64,000 nucleotides of DNA, taken from assembly GCA_945643635.1 (NCBI GenBank), contig CALZFC010000043.1:1098501-1162500 (forward strand). Reading direction: 5' to 3'. How positions within the stretch are numbered: position 1 is the first letter of the stretch; every line of letters begins with the position of its first letter. The notes below the pieces were generated by a model. The model saw nothing but the letters and a program-made list of their open reading frames with translations, had not been told where the DNA came from and searched no databases. This document shows positions 1 to 13,273 of the stretch, one piece after another. This DNA is from Allodiplogaster sudhausi. Its lineage: Eukaryota > Nematoda > Chromadorea > Rhabditida > Diplogasteridae. Position numbers and translations under genes: made by a program.

Positions 1-54
1 GAACTCTTGATGATGTTAAGCGAAAAAAGTGTTTCTTCTTCATAATTCTTGTAG

Positions 55-216
55 GATCTTCCGAATGCAATGAACGCGGCTGAAGTGACCGACAAGCTCG
101 GCCTGCACACTCTCCGCAACCGGAGTTGGTACATCCAGGCCACTTGTGCCACTTCTGGAGATGGACTGTACGAGGGTCTGGACTGGCTTTCCAATCAGCT
201 CAAGAACCGCAGTTAG
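55..216 (+). CDS. ADP-ribosylation factor (ARF1-like), 3' terminal exon
   Basis: This is the last exon of a small ARF GTPase; the rest lies left of the window. After an acceptor ending at base 54 the frame reads [20 protein letters not shown] and ends KNRS-stop at 214-216. These 53 residues match the C-terminus of class I ARFs almost residue for residue: the DLPNA following the NKQD base-recognition motif (which would be in the preceding exon), the [16 protein letters not shown] block that includes the G5 motif (CAT), and the C-terminal helix. ARFs recruit COPI and other coats to Golgi membranes in the GTP form. A pure CT tract starts 3 bases after the stop, so it lies in the 3' UTR. Family assignment is very secure; which ARF paralogue is not. 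Confidence 0.95.
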   Translation, partial: DLPNAMNAAEVTDKLGLHTLRNRSWYIQATCATSGDGLYEGLDWLSNQLKNRS

Positions 217-221
217 ATTGT

Positions 222-267
<46 letters not shown>

Positions 268-1312
268 TTCTCTCGCGTTCTCTCGTCCCGCATATCGGAC
301 GAGTTAAGTTCTCCTTATTTTTAATACTAGAGAATTGCTGTTTATCTGCCCTTTGAATGTATTCCTGGTTCTCGATCCCTCTCCGCAGTCTCATTTCCTC
401 AGTTTCCTGGTCGTGCAGGCGCAGCTTCTCTCCTTAACATATGTCGCCTTTTTATGCACTCCATGTCGTTTCCAATTGTGATCATTACTTGTCCCCATAT
501 GGACTTCATGTCTTACACGAATTGTTTTAGCAAGAGATGTATCTATTCATATTTACAGATTTGTTGGCTATATTTATAGTGTAATTAATATGTCCCGTAA
601 ACGCGCTGAGCGAGTGGTCGTCATTGATTTCTAGACTGAAAAGCCCATGTAAAATTGAATGTCTAATTTTTGCCTGTTGTGTTGGACTGAATGGAGATTT
701 TTGTTTGTCGCGTGGGTTCCCAGTTGTCCACTGGGAAGACACGGGATCTTTGCTGCTGAGATGCTTGGTAGGATGCGCTGAACTGGATAAAAAGACGGAT
801 AGAGTTGGAGACTGTCCTGGCTAAGTTGGATGTGAGCTGGCAGATGGTAGAGAAAAAAGGGATAGACATGGATTGAAACTAAGCACTGGAAGTCACTTGC
901 AGTCTTTTAATCCGGCGCGTGCCATATATTCAGCAAGATTTATGTAGCGGTTGTAAGAACTATTTTGTGATGAAACCGAGTAATTCACCGGTACTGGCAG
1001 AGAAAGTTAGACTGACAACGAGTATCAGCACAACAGTTAAAGGAAGCACAACCCATCGAGAGATGTTCAACAAGTGATAATGAAATAGAGGGTTACAGAT
1101 ACAGGCGACAAAGTAAGGCAGCGAGAGTGGCAAGAGAGGGATGATTTAAAGAAGGGGAATGATAATCTTTGTCATGCAAGAAACGATGAGATCAGGTAGA
1201 GTGGACGCAGCTAATCAGTATGACTATGAGCTGCTGCTATCTAGTTGGTCCTAAGCGGAAGTCAGGAGAGTACTGTAACTAAGACTGCTAGAGACAAAAG
1301 GGAACAAGAGTG
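217..1312. other. Intergenic/3' UTR stretch between convergent genes
   Basis: This is the space between the stop of the ARF gene (+) and the stop of the Epac gene (-). It holds a CT microsatellite at about 219-282 and otherwise non-repetitive sequence. I see no exon with coherent splice signals and no RNA gene. Confidence 0.6.
219..282 (+). repeat. CT microsatellite in ARF 3' UTR
   Basis: An almost pure CT dinucleotide run beginning just after the ARF stop codon. The pyrimidine strand is the sense strand of the gene. Confidence 0.95.
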
Positions 1313-1963
1313 TCAGAGACGACGGCGACGGGGCTCGATCTCGAAGGAGAGGGACATCAGGCGGCGTTGGCTGTCCACTACACGCAGATTCCTGAGTAGG
1401 GAAGAGATGAGAGAGAGAGAGAGAGAGAAAGAGGTAGACAGGGAGAAAGAGATAGAGAGAAACAAAGAGTGAGAGAATAGACGGAGAGAGAGAGAAAGAG
1501 AGAGTCGGAGAAAGAGAGAGAGAGAGAAAGAGGTAGAGAGAGAGAGAAAAAAAGTGAGAGAGAGAGAGAGAGAAAGATGGAGACGAAGCAGCACTCGCCT
1601 GATAAGATTCTGTGACTCAAGTATTCGACGGTGGTCGGAGTGGATTTGGCCACCACCGCCCTGCTTGCATTCGTTGAAACTCCGCAACACGTTGGCTATC
1701 ATCCGCTGCAAGAACGAACAATCTTTAGTACTGCTTAAATGGGTATTTATTTACTATATATGTTGAGTTTTGAATTATATCAAATAGAATCTACCAACCA
1801 TCTTTTCGAAGTTCACAAGGCCATTAAAGTAAGTCTTGTTTCCCTCATGAATAAAGGTCAGGTCTTTCAGGAGCAATGGGACGAAAGGAACGTATGGAGG
1901 GCGCATCTGAGAAAGGTTCGGAGATTATTATGAGAGATGGAGAGAAAGCGAGGGAGAGAGAGG

Positions 1964-1994
<31 letters not shown>

Positions 1995-2675
1995 GGGAGA
2001 GGGAGAGAGAGAAAGGATTATACTAGTATATAACTTTCTGCTGACCTTTCCAATGAGACTACGGTACGCTCGATGGTTCCTTGTGGGATCCAAGAGGGAC
2101 TCCAGCTCAGAGAAACATCGACGCATCTTTGCTGGCAATTTCTTCAACCAAAAGGAGCGTAGCCAACAAATACGGGGTAGAGGATAATACATTGTAAGTT
2201 ATGTAACAGAGAGAGAGAGAGAGAGAGGAGAGAGAGGAAGATAGAGAGACGAACCTCCCAGCACTGCGAAAGTCTGCTAACAGCGACGTGGCTCAGGCCG
2301 AGAGTTAGGGCAAACATCGACAGAAGATCACCGTTGCTTTTTGAGCTGGAACATTTTTGGGAGTAAAATGAAACAGAGAACAGAGAGAGAGAGAGAAATA
2401 TAGAGACAGAGAGAGAGCGAGAGAGAGAGAGAGAGTAAAATTAGCAGGTTCGAGAGAAAAACACAGAATGAAGCATACTAGGAAGCGATCTTGATGATCT
2501 TGCGAAGGGTGTGAACTCGCTTCGAGGGAGCGGAGAGAAGAACCTCACTTGTCCCCCATAATTGGACTTCGTTGAAGCGGCGAAGTAGGAGATCCAGATT
2601 AGTTGGAATTGCTCCAGGGAAAGCATCGCGACCGAATACCTGAATATATATGGAGTGGGAGAGAGAGAGAGAGAC

Positions 2676-2724
<49 letters not shown>

Positions 2725-3066
2725 CTGGGAAAATTAAGTTCGAATTTTAAAGAATAAACCGCGCAAAGATATGACTTTGAATGGGAAAAAGCGAAAAAAA
2801 AAACCTGAGAGATCAACTCCGCCTCGCTTGTCGCCTCCAGTAAGTGGGAATGAAAAATTGCAAACTGTTGAGACAACTCCGAAGATCCAACGAAGTCGAG
2901 AATGGAAGAGAAGGAATCGCAAGGGCCAACTTCCTCCGGCTCCACCGACTACAATATAGGGCATTATAAGAAATGACAAGAAGGAGAGTACAGTGGGAGA
3001 GAGAAGGAGAAGAGACATAGAGAGGAGAGAAGGACAGGTAATATATAGAGAGAGAGGACAGAGAGG

Positions 3067-3114
<48 letters not shown>

Positions 3115-6100
3115 TAGAGGGTGAGGGAGCGAGCGAGAGACGAGAGAGACATAGTCAAAGGGTCTAATATGTGCATGAAAAATTGACCAAACAGTCCAGC
3201 TCGGCTCGCGAACAAACAAAAAGTTTGCCATTTAGTGATAACATTGTGGGAACCGACACCTCGTCAGGAGATAGAATGATTCGTTCTACAAAAAGATGAA
3301 TTTAAAATTGTGGTAGTTGAAGGGGAGAGAAGGAAAAGAGGAAGAGCTGAAGAATGCGAACCTCCACTACTCTTGATTTCAACCAGAAGAAGTGGCTCGC
3401 TGCCACTCGGACCAGCCAGATGAGGACGGGCCATCTCACACATCTCTTTCGCTTTCTTATCTACACGAACAGGCAACAGAAAGGATGAGCCATCCGGGAG
3501 GCGGAGCAACTGGTTGCCTGCAATCACCTCTTCTTCATCTACCCACTCAACAAAGACGAACAAATATCGATTGGAAGAACAGGATCAGGAGCAGGCGCAG
3601 AAGTACGGTAGACAGCAGAGTCAAGAACGACAAGGGGATGGCGGGAGAGAGAGAGCATCGAACGATCACGAGCCTCGCGCACTCCCTTCATACGGGACAG
3701 AATGGGAGACATACGACGGAGACGAGAAGAATCTTCCAGTACACAACAGAACAATTCCTGCAAGGAGACAGTGAGAGAGAGAGAGAGAGACGGAGGGAGA
3801 GAGAGAGAGAGGGAGAAAGTTAATAGATAGAGAGAGAGAGAGATTGGGAAGATAAAATTAACCTCAATGAAGGCATTGGCAATGGGATCGAGGAAGAAGT
3901 GAATGCCTCTCGTGCGTACCCAGAGAGCAACGAAAGTGACCACCCGCCTCTTCGCAGTCAGCAGATCCTCCAGCTGAGCAGCCGGAGGAGTCGAGGTCTG
4001 CGAGAACCACTGGTCAAGAGAGGAGCTCCCGTCGAAGAAGCTCACTATTGTTTGTCGCATGTAGTACTGTTTGAGTGTATTGCAGAGGATGTTGGTGGGC
4101 ATGTAAATGGAGTGAGTGAGAAGAAGATCTTGCAGTGTCAGCTCGAGCTCACGTGCGTCCTCCTTCATTTTTATCTTTGTAATTCAAAAGAAATGGAAAA
4201 GATTTCTCTAAAGATAAACTAGATTTTGTTCTCTTCTCCAACCTCGGCAGCGTCGATTCTCGTTTCCATGACATATTCAAGCATCTTCACGGCCAGGCCG
4301 GCCATGACGGAGTAAGAAGAGGAATGGGAAGCCGTGGCTGCTGGCCCCGCCGCCCCGCCTGGCATGGACATCCTCTCCAGCACGAGCACATCCACTCCGT
4401 GCTCTTTCAGACGGACTGTGTTCGCCTCCACATCTCGCAGGATTCTGTAGGGAGGAGACGGAGGGCTCAGGCTTATCGCAAGTACGAATACGACACTTTT
4501 GGTAAATATTTTGGGCCCCATTCTTTTTCATTTCCAAGATGAAGTGACTTTCTGGACCAGTATAATAGATGTGTGAAATTTTGCCGATTTCAGTTCCCCC
4601 GCGCGAATGTTTCGGAACGAAATGCTAGCGGATGTAAACATAAATTTCTTTGATGCTTTTGCGAGGCGAGGCAGAGCTGTTTGCTTCATGTTCCTCAACG
4701 GGTGAAATTTGCGGAAACTCTCCCAAAGATTTGAATGCCCGTATCCCCGTGCCTTCCTACTTCCGAAAGAATTCTTCTTTTTACCCCTATAGAGAATAAA
4801 GGAACAAGGAGAGAGCGTGGATAGAGAAAGAGTGAGAGTGAGAGAGAAAGAGAGCGAGAAAGAGAGAGTGAGAGAGAAAGGTTACCGGTTGAAATGGTGC
4901 TTGTCAACCCTGAGGAAGTGCGCGGTTTGTTCTGCCAACGTGATGGTTGCAGCCCGTGGAGCGTCGTTGAGAAGCGCTAACTTGCCGAAGTCATCTCCCT
5001 CACGGAGAGTGCATACGACACCCTGAGCGAGCAGAGAGGAGAGAGAGAGAGAGAGAGAGAGAGTGGAGAGTGAGAAGGAGAGAGGGAGAGAAAGAGAGAC
5101 AAGAGAGAGAGGGGAGACCGAGGAATAGTGAGAAGAGGAGAGGATAGAAAGAGAGACGATGTGCGAGTAGAGAAGGAGAGAAAGAGAGAGTGAGAGTGAG
5201 AGAGAGAGACCAAGAGAGAAGATCAGGAAACACAAACAAGTGTTGAAAGGAACATCGGCGAAACGTACGAAAATGATATAATTTGGGGAGTAAAAAGCAA
5301 AGAGAAAGAAGTGCTTGGCACCTTCCCGTGGATGGACACATCGACGCTCCCCTTGAGGATGATGAACCAAGAAGTTCCCGCGTCTCCCTGGCGGAACACA
5401 ACCGAACCGGCGTTCGTGTGGGCCTCGAAGCCAATGACCGAGGCCAGTTCGCGCTTGACCTGGCACAATGGACTCTTCAAGGAGTTCAGTGCGAGAGAAG
5501 GGCTGACCATTGTGGAGAGGTGAGCGAGAGCCTTGACATGAAGCAGCTCCTCGTAAACAAGATGAAGTTCCTCGGGGCTTCTCTCGTGGCATCTCAACTT
5601 TAATATCTTTATTTCGATTACCAAAGCGGCATTCAGAAGAAATGTGTAAGTAGATCCATGCATATACATATGTATGTACATATAAATATGTATATTTGCG
5701 TATAAAAAAAATGATAGGGATCAAGAATGAGTAGCCGAGACTGACGATTTGGCAAGAATCATTCGGAAAAGAGAATCAGGCCCGAGGGTAGAGAGGAGGA
5801 AAAGTCCGTTGCTGAGGCCCTCCTCCGCCGCCTCTTCGTCTCCCTCCACTTCATATTACACATCATTCCATTTCATCTTTCTTTTCATTCAACATTACTC
5901 CAATTCATTCACAACTGCATTTCAATCCATTGCCGCAAGCCACACTAACTAGCCTATCTAGTTCGAGCCACACATTCAACAAGATCATTCAAGGGTCCGG
6001 CAGGAACACAGGTTTTTCAGTTTCTTATTGCAATTACCAAGTAGTTTTCTTCTTCTTTTTCAATCCCCCTCTCTCTCTCTCTTTTCTCTCTTTCTCGCTC

Positions 6101-6795
6101 ATCTCTCTATCTCTCTCTTCCACTCTTTCTCTCTCTTTTCTCTCTTTCTCGCTCATCTCTCTATCTCTCTCTTCCACTCTTTCTCTCTCTCTATCTCTCT
6201 CTATCTCTCAATCTGAACTGACAGCGTGCTGCCCTGAGCTGAGCAGGAGTTTGAGGGGGCCCCGTCCATCGATAGTACAGTTGCTTGTCCGCGAACTGCT
6301 GCTCGTTCGTCACTTAACAATATTACACACATGTCAAAATATCGTTTTTGTTTTGTTAACACTGTGGTCTTTTTGACGACTTTATTAGAAAACAGGATTC
6401 TTGTAAATACCACACCTTTACAAGAGAAACGTTATGCCTTACCATGATGGATGACATCGTTCTCAAGAAGAGTTTGCCACATCCCAGCAACATGGAAGCG
6501 GGAGAAGGAACCCGCACCAACTCGCACTCCTATCCAAACATCCAGAAGCCAGCTCACCATCTCGGAACCCACCATGCATGACGGATACTTCTGCAAAAGA
6601 AAGAGGAGAGAAAGCAGACAGATATAATCGATCGAGATGTTTGGTATATTACAAACGCAGTAACAAACCCGATTGTGGAAAATTCTTTCTATGATGAGAT
6701 GGGGAGCAGTCAGGAACATCTCGCGCAGCAACAATTCACCCACTTCTTTGAGACGACTCTCGCACGACTGAATACTTTCACTTCAGTATCCGCGC

Positions 6796-6829
<34 letters not shown>

Positions 6830-7768
6830 TGAGAGAGAGAGAGCGTTGGAAAAAGAGAAGTAGAAGTAGAGAATGAAGAGAAGACAAGAATGACTACCAT
6901 ACTAATGAATGATTGAATTCGATGAGCTGCGGAGGTTCGGAGGAAGAAGAAGCAGGGCCTTGTCGTGCAGATTCTTGGCCATTCTGAAGGCCATTCATCT
7001 CCGCCCCTCAAGGAACATAACAACCATGACATATTTCTCTGTTTTCGCAGCACAATTCGAGAGAATCAACGATTGACAATGTTTATGTAAGAAATATTAT
7101 GATACAGAAAAAGAAGCACCTGGCTTTGCCAGCCAATTGCACTCTCTCCATGGAGACTGCAGGGACAACCATACTCATCCCTTCGGTTTATTCTGGTAGA
7201 GGTGCTCAGCAAGAAGAGAGTGACAGAGAACTCAGAGAACATTGATACAATAAGTGAATAAAGATAGAAAGATGCCATGATCAAGGGATGATGAGACAAC
7301 GAGAAAAAAAGAGAGAGTGAGAGAGAGAGAGAGAGAGAGAGACTGTCTATTGGCACTCTCGTTCTCCGCATCCAAATGCACGTTATCCGAATGGACATCA
7401 ATGTTATTTGCCGAGGTGCATATGTGAAAGAAGAAATGACAAGGGATAAAAATTATACTCTTCAACTTAGAGGGAACTGGGAAAAATAATTATTTGTAAA
7501 TTGAGACTGGAATCGACCAATACTAAAATAAAATAAAATAAAGGCAGCCAAAATAAAGAAAAGCAGGCGAACCATCAAATGGGAGACTGCTGGAGGAGAC
7601 TCCTTCTCCGACCTCCCATTGAACAGCGTCCGAGGCTGTTGACATTATGATTAGTTACAGGGCAAGAAGGAAAAATGAACAAAGGGAAAACGAGAAAAAC
7701 AATAAGGGAAAACGAAGAAAAGAAACAGAAAATTTAAATTAAAAAAATTTTTGTGAAAGGTAAACATG

Positions 7769-7806
<38 letters not shown>

Positions 7807-7871
7807 GGAGAGAGAGAGACATGGAGAGAGAGAGAGAGAGAGAGAGAGACATGGAGAGAGAGACAGACATG

Positions 7872-7919
<48 letters not shown>

Positions 7920-10900
7920 TTGAAATGGAGTGTGCAAGGGATAGAGGGGGAAAGAAGAGGGAAGGCAAGAAGAGCGAAAGGAATAAAGTGAAAGAGGAAG
8001 GAAGAGGAAAAGGATGGAAGAGGAGGAAGAGGGAGTGGAAGGAAATGGCGTACCTTCTTGGTCAGCAATCATATCTTGCATGACGACAATGAAAGGGTGA
8101 AGAAGATCGGCCTGTTTCTGAAAATTAAGAGTAATTGAAAATATGAGCCGTGTGCTTTGAATGGGAAAAGGAATCCAGGCCTCAAACAGAGAGAAGTCGA
8201 GAAAAAGGCTGCGGAAATGTAAAATGACTGCCCGGGGGGGGGGGTGATCTCATCTCCAAATATGAATAAGCCAGTCTTGGTAGGCCAATAGGCTAAATCG
8301 GAATAGATACATTTCGTTTTCAAGTTTTCAATTCTAATAAAAGAGAATAACAAGGACCATCTCTGTATTCTCAGAATTTGACAACAAAACAGTAAATGGA
8401 CATGCACAGCCGGAAAACAGAAAAGGGAAATTGAGAGAGACAGGGTGAGAGAAGGAAAGATGGAACAGTAAGAGAAAGAGCGTTACAGAGGGAGAAAGAC
8501 AACGAGTTGTCAAGGACGATGTAGAGATGAGAGAAATGAGTGAAAACGTTAAAAGAAATTTAGAATACAAAAGTGAGAAAAAAAAGAAAGATGGCGAGAT
8601 CGCCAGGCATCTGCAATGCTTATGGTTAGGAGGATATTTGTATTTCTGGGCAGTGGCGCAGCAGAATGAAAAAAGGACTTAAGGAAAAATGGATTCTTAT
8701 TCCATGCTTCTCAATGTATTTGGAGAGAGAGAGAGAGAGAGAGAGAGAAGGAAAAGATGAAGAGAGAGAGAGAGAGAGAGAGTGAAGAGATAGGGAAAGA
8801 GTGAGGGAGAGAGAAGGCATAGATATGTCATTCATAAATATGAATGCATTTGACATGGAGCGTGACTCCTTCGCATCTGTCACATCCATCCTCTTCTCTC
8901 TGACTGACATTGTAGATGGCAGAGAAGTGTAGTTGAGAGATGCGAATGAAATCAGAAGGACGACGAGTGCGTGCGGAGCAGGAATGGAGAGCGAGTTCGA
9001 GTTCTCCAAAGAGAGTCCCCGCCCCCAACACTCCCAGCAACACTCGCGGATCCACTGACTGCATCTTTCTAATATCTTTCTCCTTCACCACTACAATCAC
9101 TTTACATCCTTATCATCATATTCCGAGTATTCAGGCAGTTTTAACCAAACGAATCCAGTTTTAGTAGAGAGTTCGTGACAATAATTCTGTGGATAAAGAA
9201 AATAATAAGTAGACTGACAAATGGCTCGGTGGGATGGTAGAGTTCTACTTGGCCGGAGAGTAGAAGATACCAGAAAGCTGTTCGCTCGCCTTCGTGGAAC
9301 ACTGAATCAAAGGTAGTACACTCCATGCAAGTTTTACTGCTCACACTCATGCAAAAATCCAACATAGATTACAAACAGGAACGCATAATCCAACTGGGCT
9401 GAATACTCAATACAAAGAAATGAACAGAGAGAGGAGAGAAGGCGAGAAGGAAAGAGGAGAGGAAAGGGAGGAATTCAAAAGCGATTGCGATTCAGGAGAA
9501 TGGATACTTGCTTCACTGATTAAGAAAAAAATTTAAAAGAAATGCTATATTCTGGCATTATTTTTATGCTTTAGATATTATTATCGGATACAACCACGAA
9601 ATAATCAAGTTGAACAATCTGCAAGGCCAAATTGAAAAGCATTGGAATTGTCAGAAATGCGCAGGAACAATTATAGAAGAGAAAAGAAGAGAAAAGCTTA
9701 ACAGGGAAGGAGAGAAGGAAACAAGGAAACTGACAAGGGAACCGTCTGAAGATAAGTTGGAGAATTTTGATCTCACCTATCCAGATCGATAGTCCAAGTC
9801 GAGAAATGATGATAACCATTTTTACTTTTTCCTTAATGGCCTCTGGCGATTTTATATTGATTTTTAAATTTTGCATAAAATCGCGGATTTAGTGACCTTG
9901 CCATTGTCAATGTGTCACTTAAGCAATTAAACATGGCCTGCGCGGCGCAGTGGGATGCGCGCTCGCCTGCAGTTTTGAGCGTCGCAGGTTCGAACCCCAT
10001 TCGGTTCAAATATTTTGCTGCAGTTTTGCAAGTTCAAATTTGAAGAAGTACATAAAGAGAAAATTTTTTCAATGAGAGGAGAGTGCATATACACTTTAAA
10101 TTGGTGTTAAAAAATTTTTTACTTGTGTATAAGGGCATTCCGTGTTGGATGGTGTTCAATTCGCCCTTGCTTGCGAATCCACTATCAACCTATTCGGTGG
10201 GGCCTACCCCAAAAAAGTCGAGGAAAAAACTTTCCCCGAAAATCACCAGAGGGGGTAATTTGGTGCGAGGATTGCGAATATCTAGTTTATTTTAATTCTG
10301 AAGTCATTAAAAAAAATATAGAAATTTGTTTTGATCTCCTTTTGTGGAAGAAGACTCCTTTCTGTTTTCCGAACTGTTTCCTCAACAGGAACTCGGACAG
10401 ATAGTCTACATACTTCTTGTTGTTTACGCCGTACTTCTTTTTTGGAATTTATACCGCATACCTACTTACCGTAACTTTTTTTTAAATGACTTCAGAATTA
10501 AAAATAAACTAGATATTCGCAATCCTCGCACCAAATTACCCCCCTGTGGTGATTTTCGGGGAAATTTTTTTCCTCGACTTTTTTGGGGTAGGCCCCACTG
10601 AATAGGTTGATAGTGGATTCGCAAGCAAGGGCGAATTGAACACCATCCAACACGGAATGCCCTTATACACAAGTAAAAATTTTTTAACACCAATTTAAAG
10701 TGTATATGCACTCTCCTCTCATTGAAAAAATTTTCTCTTTATGTACTTCTTCAAATTTGAACTTGCAAAACTGCAGCAAAATATTTGAACCGAATGGGGT
10801 TCGAACCTGCGACGCTCAAAACTGCAGGCGAGCGCGCATCCCACTGCGCCGCGCAGGCCATGTTTAATTGCTTAAGTGACACATTGACAATGGCAAGGTC

Positions 10901-11341
10901 ACTAAATCCGCGATTTTATGCAAAATTTAAAAATCAATATAAAATCGCCAGAGGCCATTAAGGAAAAAGTAAAAATGGTTATCATCATTTCTCGACTTGG
11001 ACTATCGATCTGGATAGGTGAGATCAAAATTCTCCAACTTATCTTCAGATGGTTCCCTTGTGAGAAGAGAGGAAACAAACGCTTCTCATTCGTGTTTTGC
11101 ATGTGGAATGAGAAGCTTCTCTCGTTTTCGCCCCTCTCTGCCAATCTTCTCCGTGCTCTGCCTTTTATCTTTCGGGCTCTGCCAGCAATTTCACCCTTTG
11201 CAGAAACACTTGCATATCTGTGTCACAGAAAAGGTACCGTTAGCAGTAATATTTCTCAACGAATTAGAGAGAAATCTAGAGTGAGAGATAGAGAATGAAA
11301 AAAGAAAGAAATAGAGAGAGATAGAGAAAGAAAAAAGAAAT

Positions 11342-11378
<37 letters not shown>

Positions 11379-13239
11379 TTGGAATGGACCGGCTGCATAG
11401 CAAAGAAAATGTATGTACAGTCCCGCCCAGGATCTTGGTACCAAGGACGCGTCGGACGAGTCTGACGCGTCCAAATGCATCCTCGTTCATAACTATTGTT
11501 CTAGGAAAAACTAAAATATTTTAAATGGTACATTAGGTTGCTTATAGAGTAAGGATGCTACTGTTAAAAAATCGATAATTTTTTATCATTTGATAAGAAG
11601 TTATCAGTTTTTGATAATAAAAAATTTCATTTCTTATGTTTTTCAACGAAATTGGGGATGTGGGTAGATACAAAATAATGGTTCAGGAAAAATATGATGT
11701 AAAGATTCGCCTTACGATTCTGAATCTAATTATGTAATCAGTTTTCAACAGAAAGTGCCGGTTAACAACATTTTTGATTGTGTGTACTTTGCAAGCCTTT
11801 CTTCAGGATTCCCCATTGTCTTTTTATTTGTCAAAATTTTGGCCTGGCATGATGCTTGCAAATCTAGGTTGCTGCGCTAGCATTGATACTCAGAAAAGTA
11901 GCCCGCTCCTTTTTCGTCTTCGGTTTAATTACCCAAGTTTGAGGTAGCGAAATAGCACAGGCAGAGAAAAAAAAGGGTTAGGCCCCGCCCCCTCGGCCTG
12001 CGAGGCCTCCCTGCCCTGTTCTTTCTGAAGAAACTAATGTAAAGTACACACAATCTGAAATATGTTGTTAACGGGCACTTCCTGTTGAAAACTGATTACA
12101 TAATTAGATTCAGAATCGTAAGGCGAATCTTTTCATCACATGAACATGCATGATAAGGTCTGTTTTATCGATTTCCGTTATCAATGATACAATCTCTAAT
12201 GTTATTATTTGGGGATGTGGGTAGATACATTCAGGAAAAATTTAATTGAAAAATATTTAAAACGAAATTTTTTATAGGCAAAAACTGATAACTCCTAATC
12301 AAATGATTAGAAATTATCGATTTTTTAATAGTAGCACCCGCTCTCTATAAGCAACCTAATGTACCATTTAAAATATTTTAGTTTTTCCTAGAACAACAGT
12401 TATGAACGAGGATGCATTTGGACGCGTCCGACTCGTCCGACGCGTCCTTGGTACCAAGATCCTGGGCGGGACTGTATGTATGTAGGAGGAAAAAGTAGTG
12501 AGAAGGGATAAGAGTGAGATCTCATTTTGATAGGACCTGGCAAGACTCAGAGCGTGAAATGCAGGAAAAGAGTAAGCAGAGTGAAGGGGTTGGTGAGAGA
12601 GGAGAGAGGGAGAGAAATAGAGAAGGGAAGAGAAAGAGAGAAAGAAAGCGAGGAAGGATTGAGTGCCCTTAGGGCAACTAGCTGCCTTCTCCTGCGCAGC
12701 CACGGCGGAAACACTCACAAAAGCTCCAGTCAAAGAGAGTTAACGGCACGAGAGAAGAGAGCGAAAGAGGAGGAAGAATTGAAAATAGAGAGAGTGAGAG
12801 AGAGGCAGAAGCAGAAAGGAAGGATCGAGAAGACACTGAGAAAGAGGTGTTTGGAGAGAGAGAGAGCAAGAGAGAAAGAGAGAGAGAAAGGCAGAAGCAG
12901 AAAGGCCATATAGTGCGAAGTGTGAAGATATCTAAGTACAGAAAGTACATATAAGAGAAGAACGAGAAAAAGAAAATTGAAAAATTGAATGGAAAAAGTC
13001 AAGTTTAAAAACGAAATGAATAAATTATGGAGGATACGAGACTGTGAGAATATGATAAGAAATACAGAGAGAGAGGGAAGAGAGACAACTGACGGATAAC
13101 ACCGGGCTGAAGACGGTCGGGCTGAGAATCCGAATTGTACAGAAGGGAGATGAGAAGAGCATCGGAGAGCCGGTTCAGACCAGGCAGGCGGCGTACTCGG
13201 CAGAGCAGGGCATCCATTACTGAGCTATGCACTCTTGGC

Positions 13240-13273
<34 letters not shown>

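Larger units (their letters stand above)
9733..11062. mobile_element. Large palindromic (foldback) element, about 0.58 kb arms
   Basis: The left arm (about 9733-10315) is repeated as a near-identical reverse complement at about 10480-11062, around a loop of about 160 bp. No transposase or other coding sequence is visible; open frames in the arms are mirror images of each other and not protein-like. Each arm carries a tRNA-like module with A-box-like and B-box-like sequences. It sits in the large third intron of the Epac gene. Left boundary motif is ACAAGGGAACC, mirrored as GGTTCCCTTGT on the right. The element class is unknown. Confidence 0.85.

Noticed and set aside
9936..10862. Two functional tRNA genes
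   Set aside because: A- and B-box-like sequences are present, but anticodon and acceptor stems do not pair properly, and the copies are mirror images inside a repeat.
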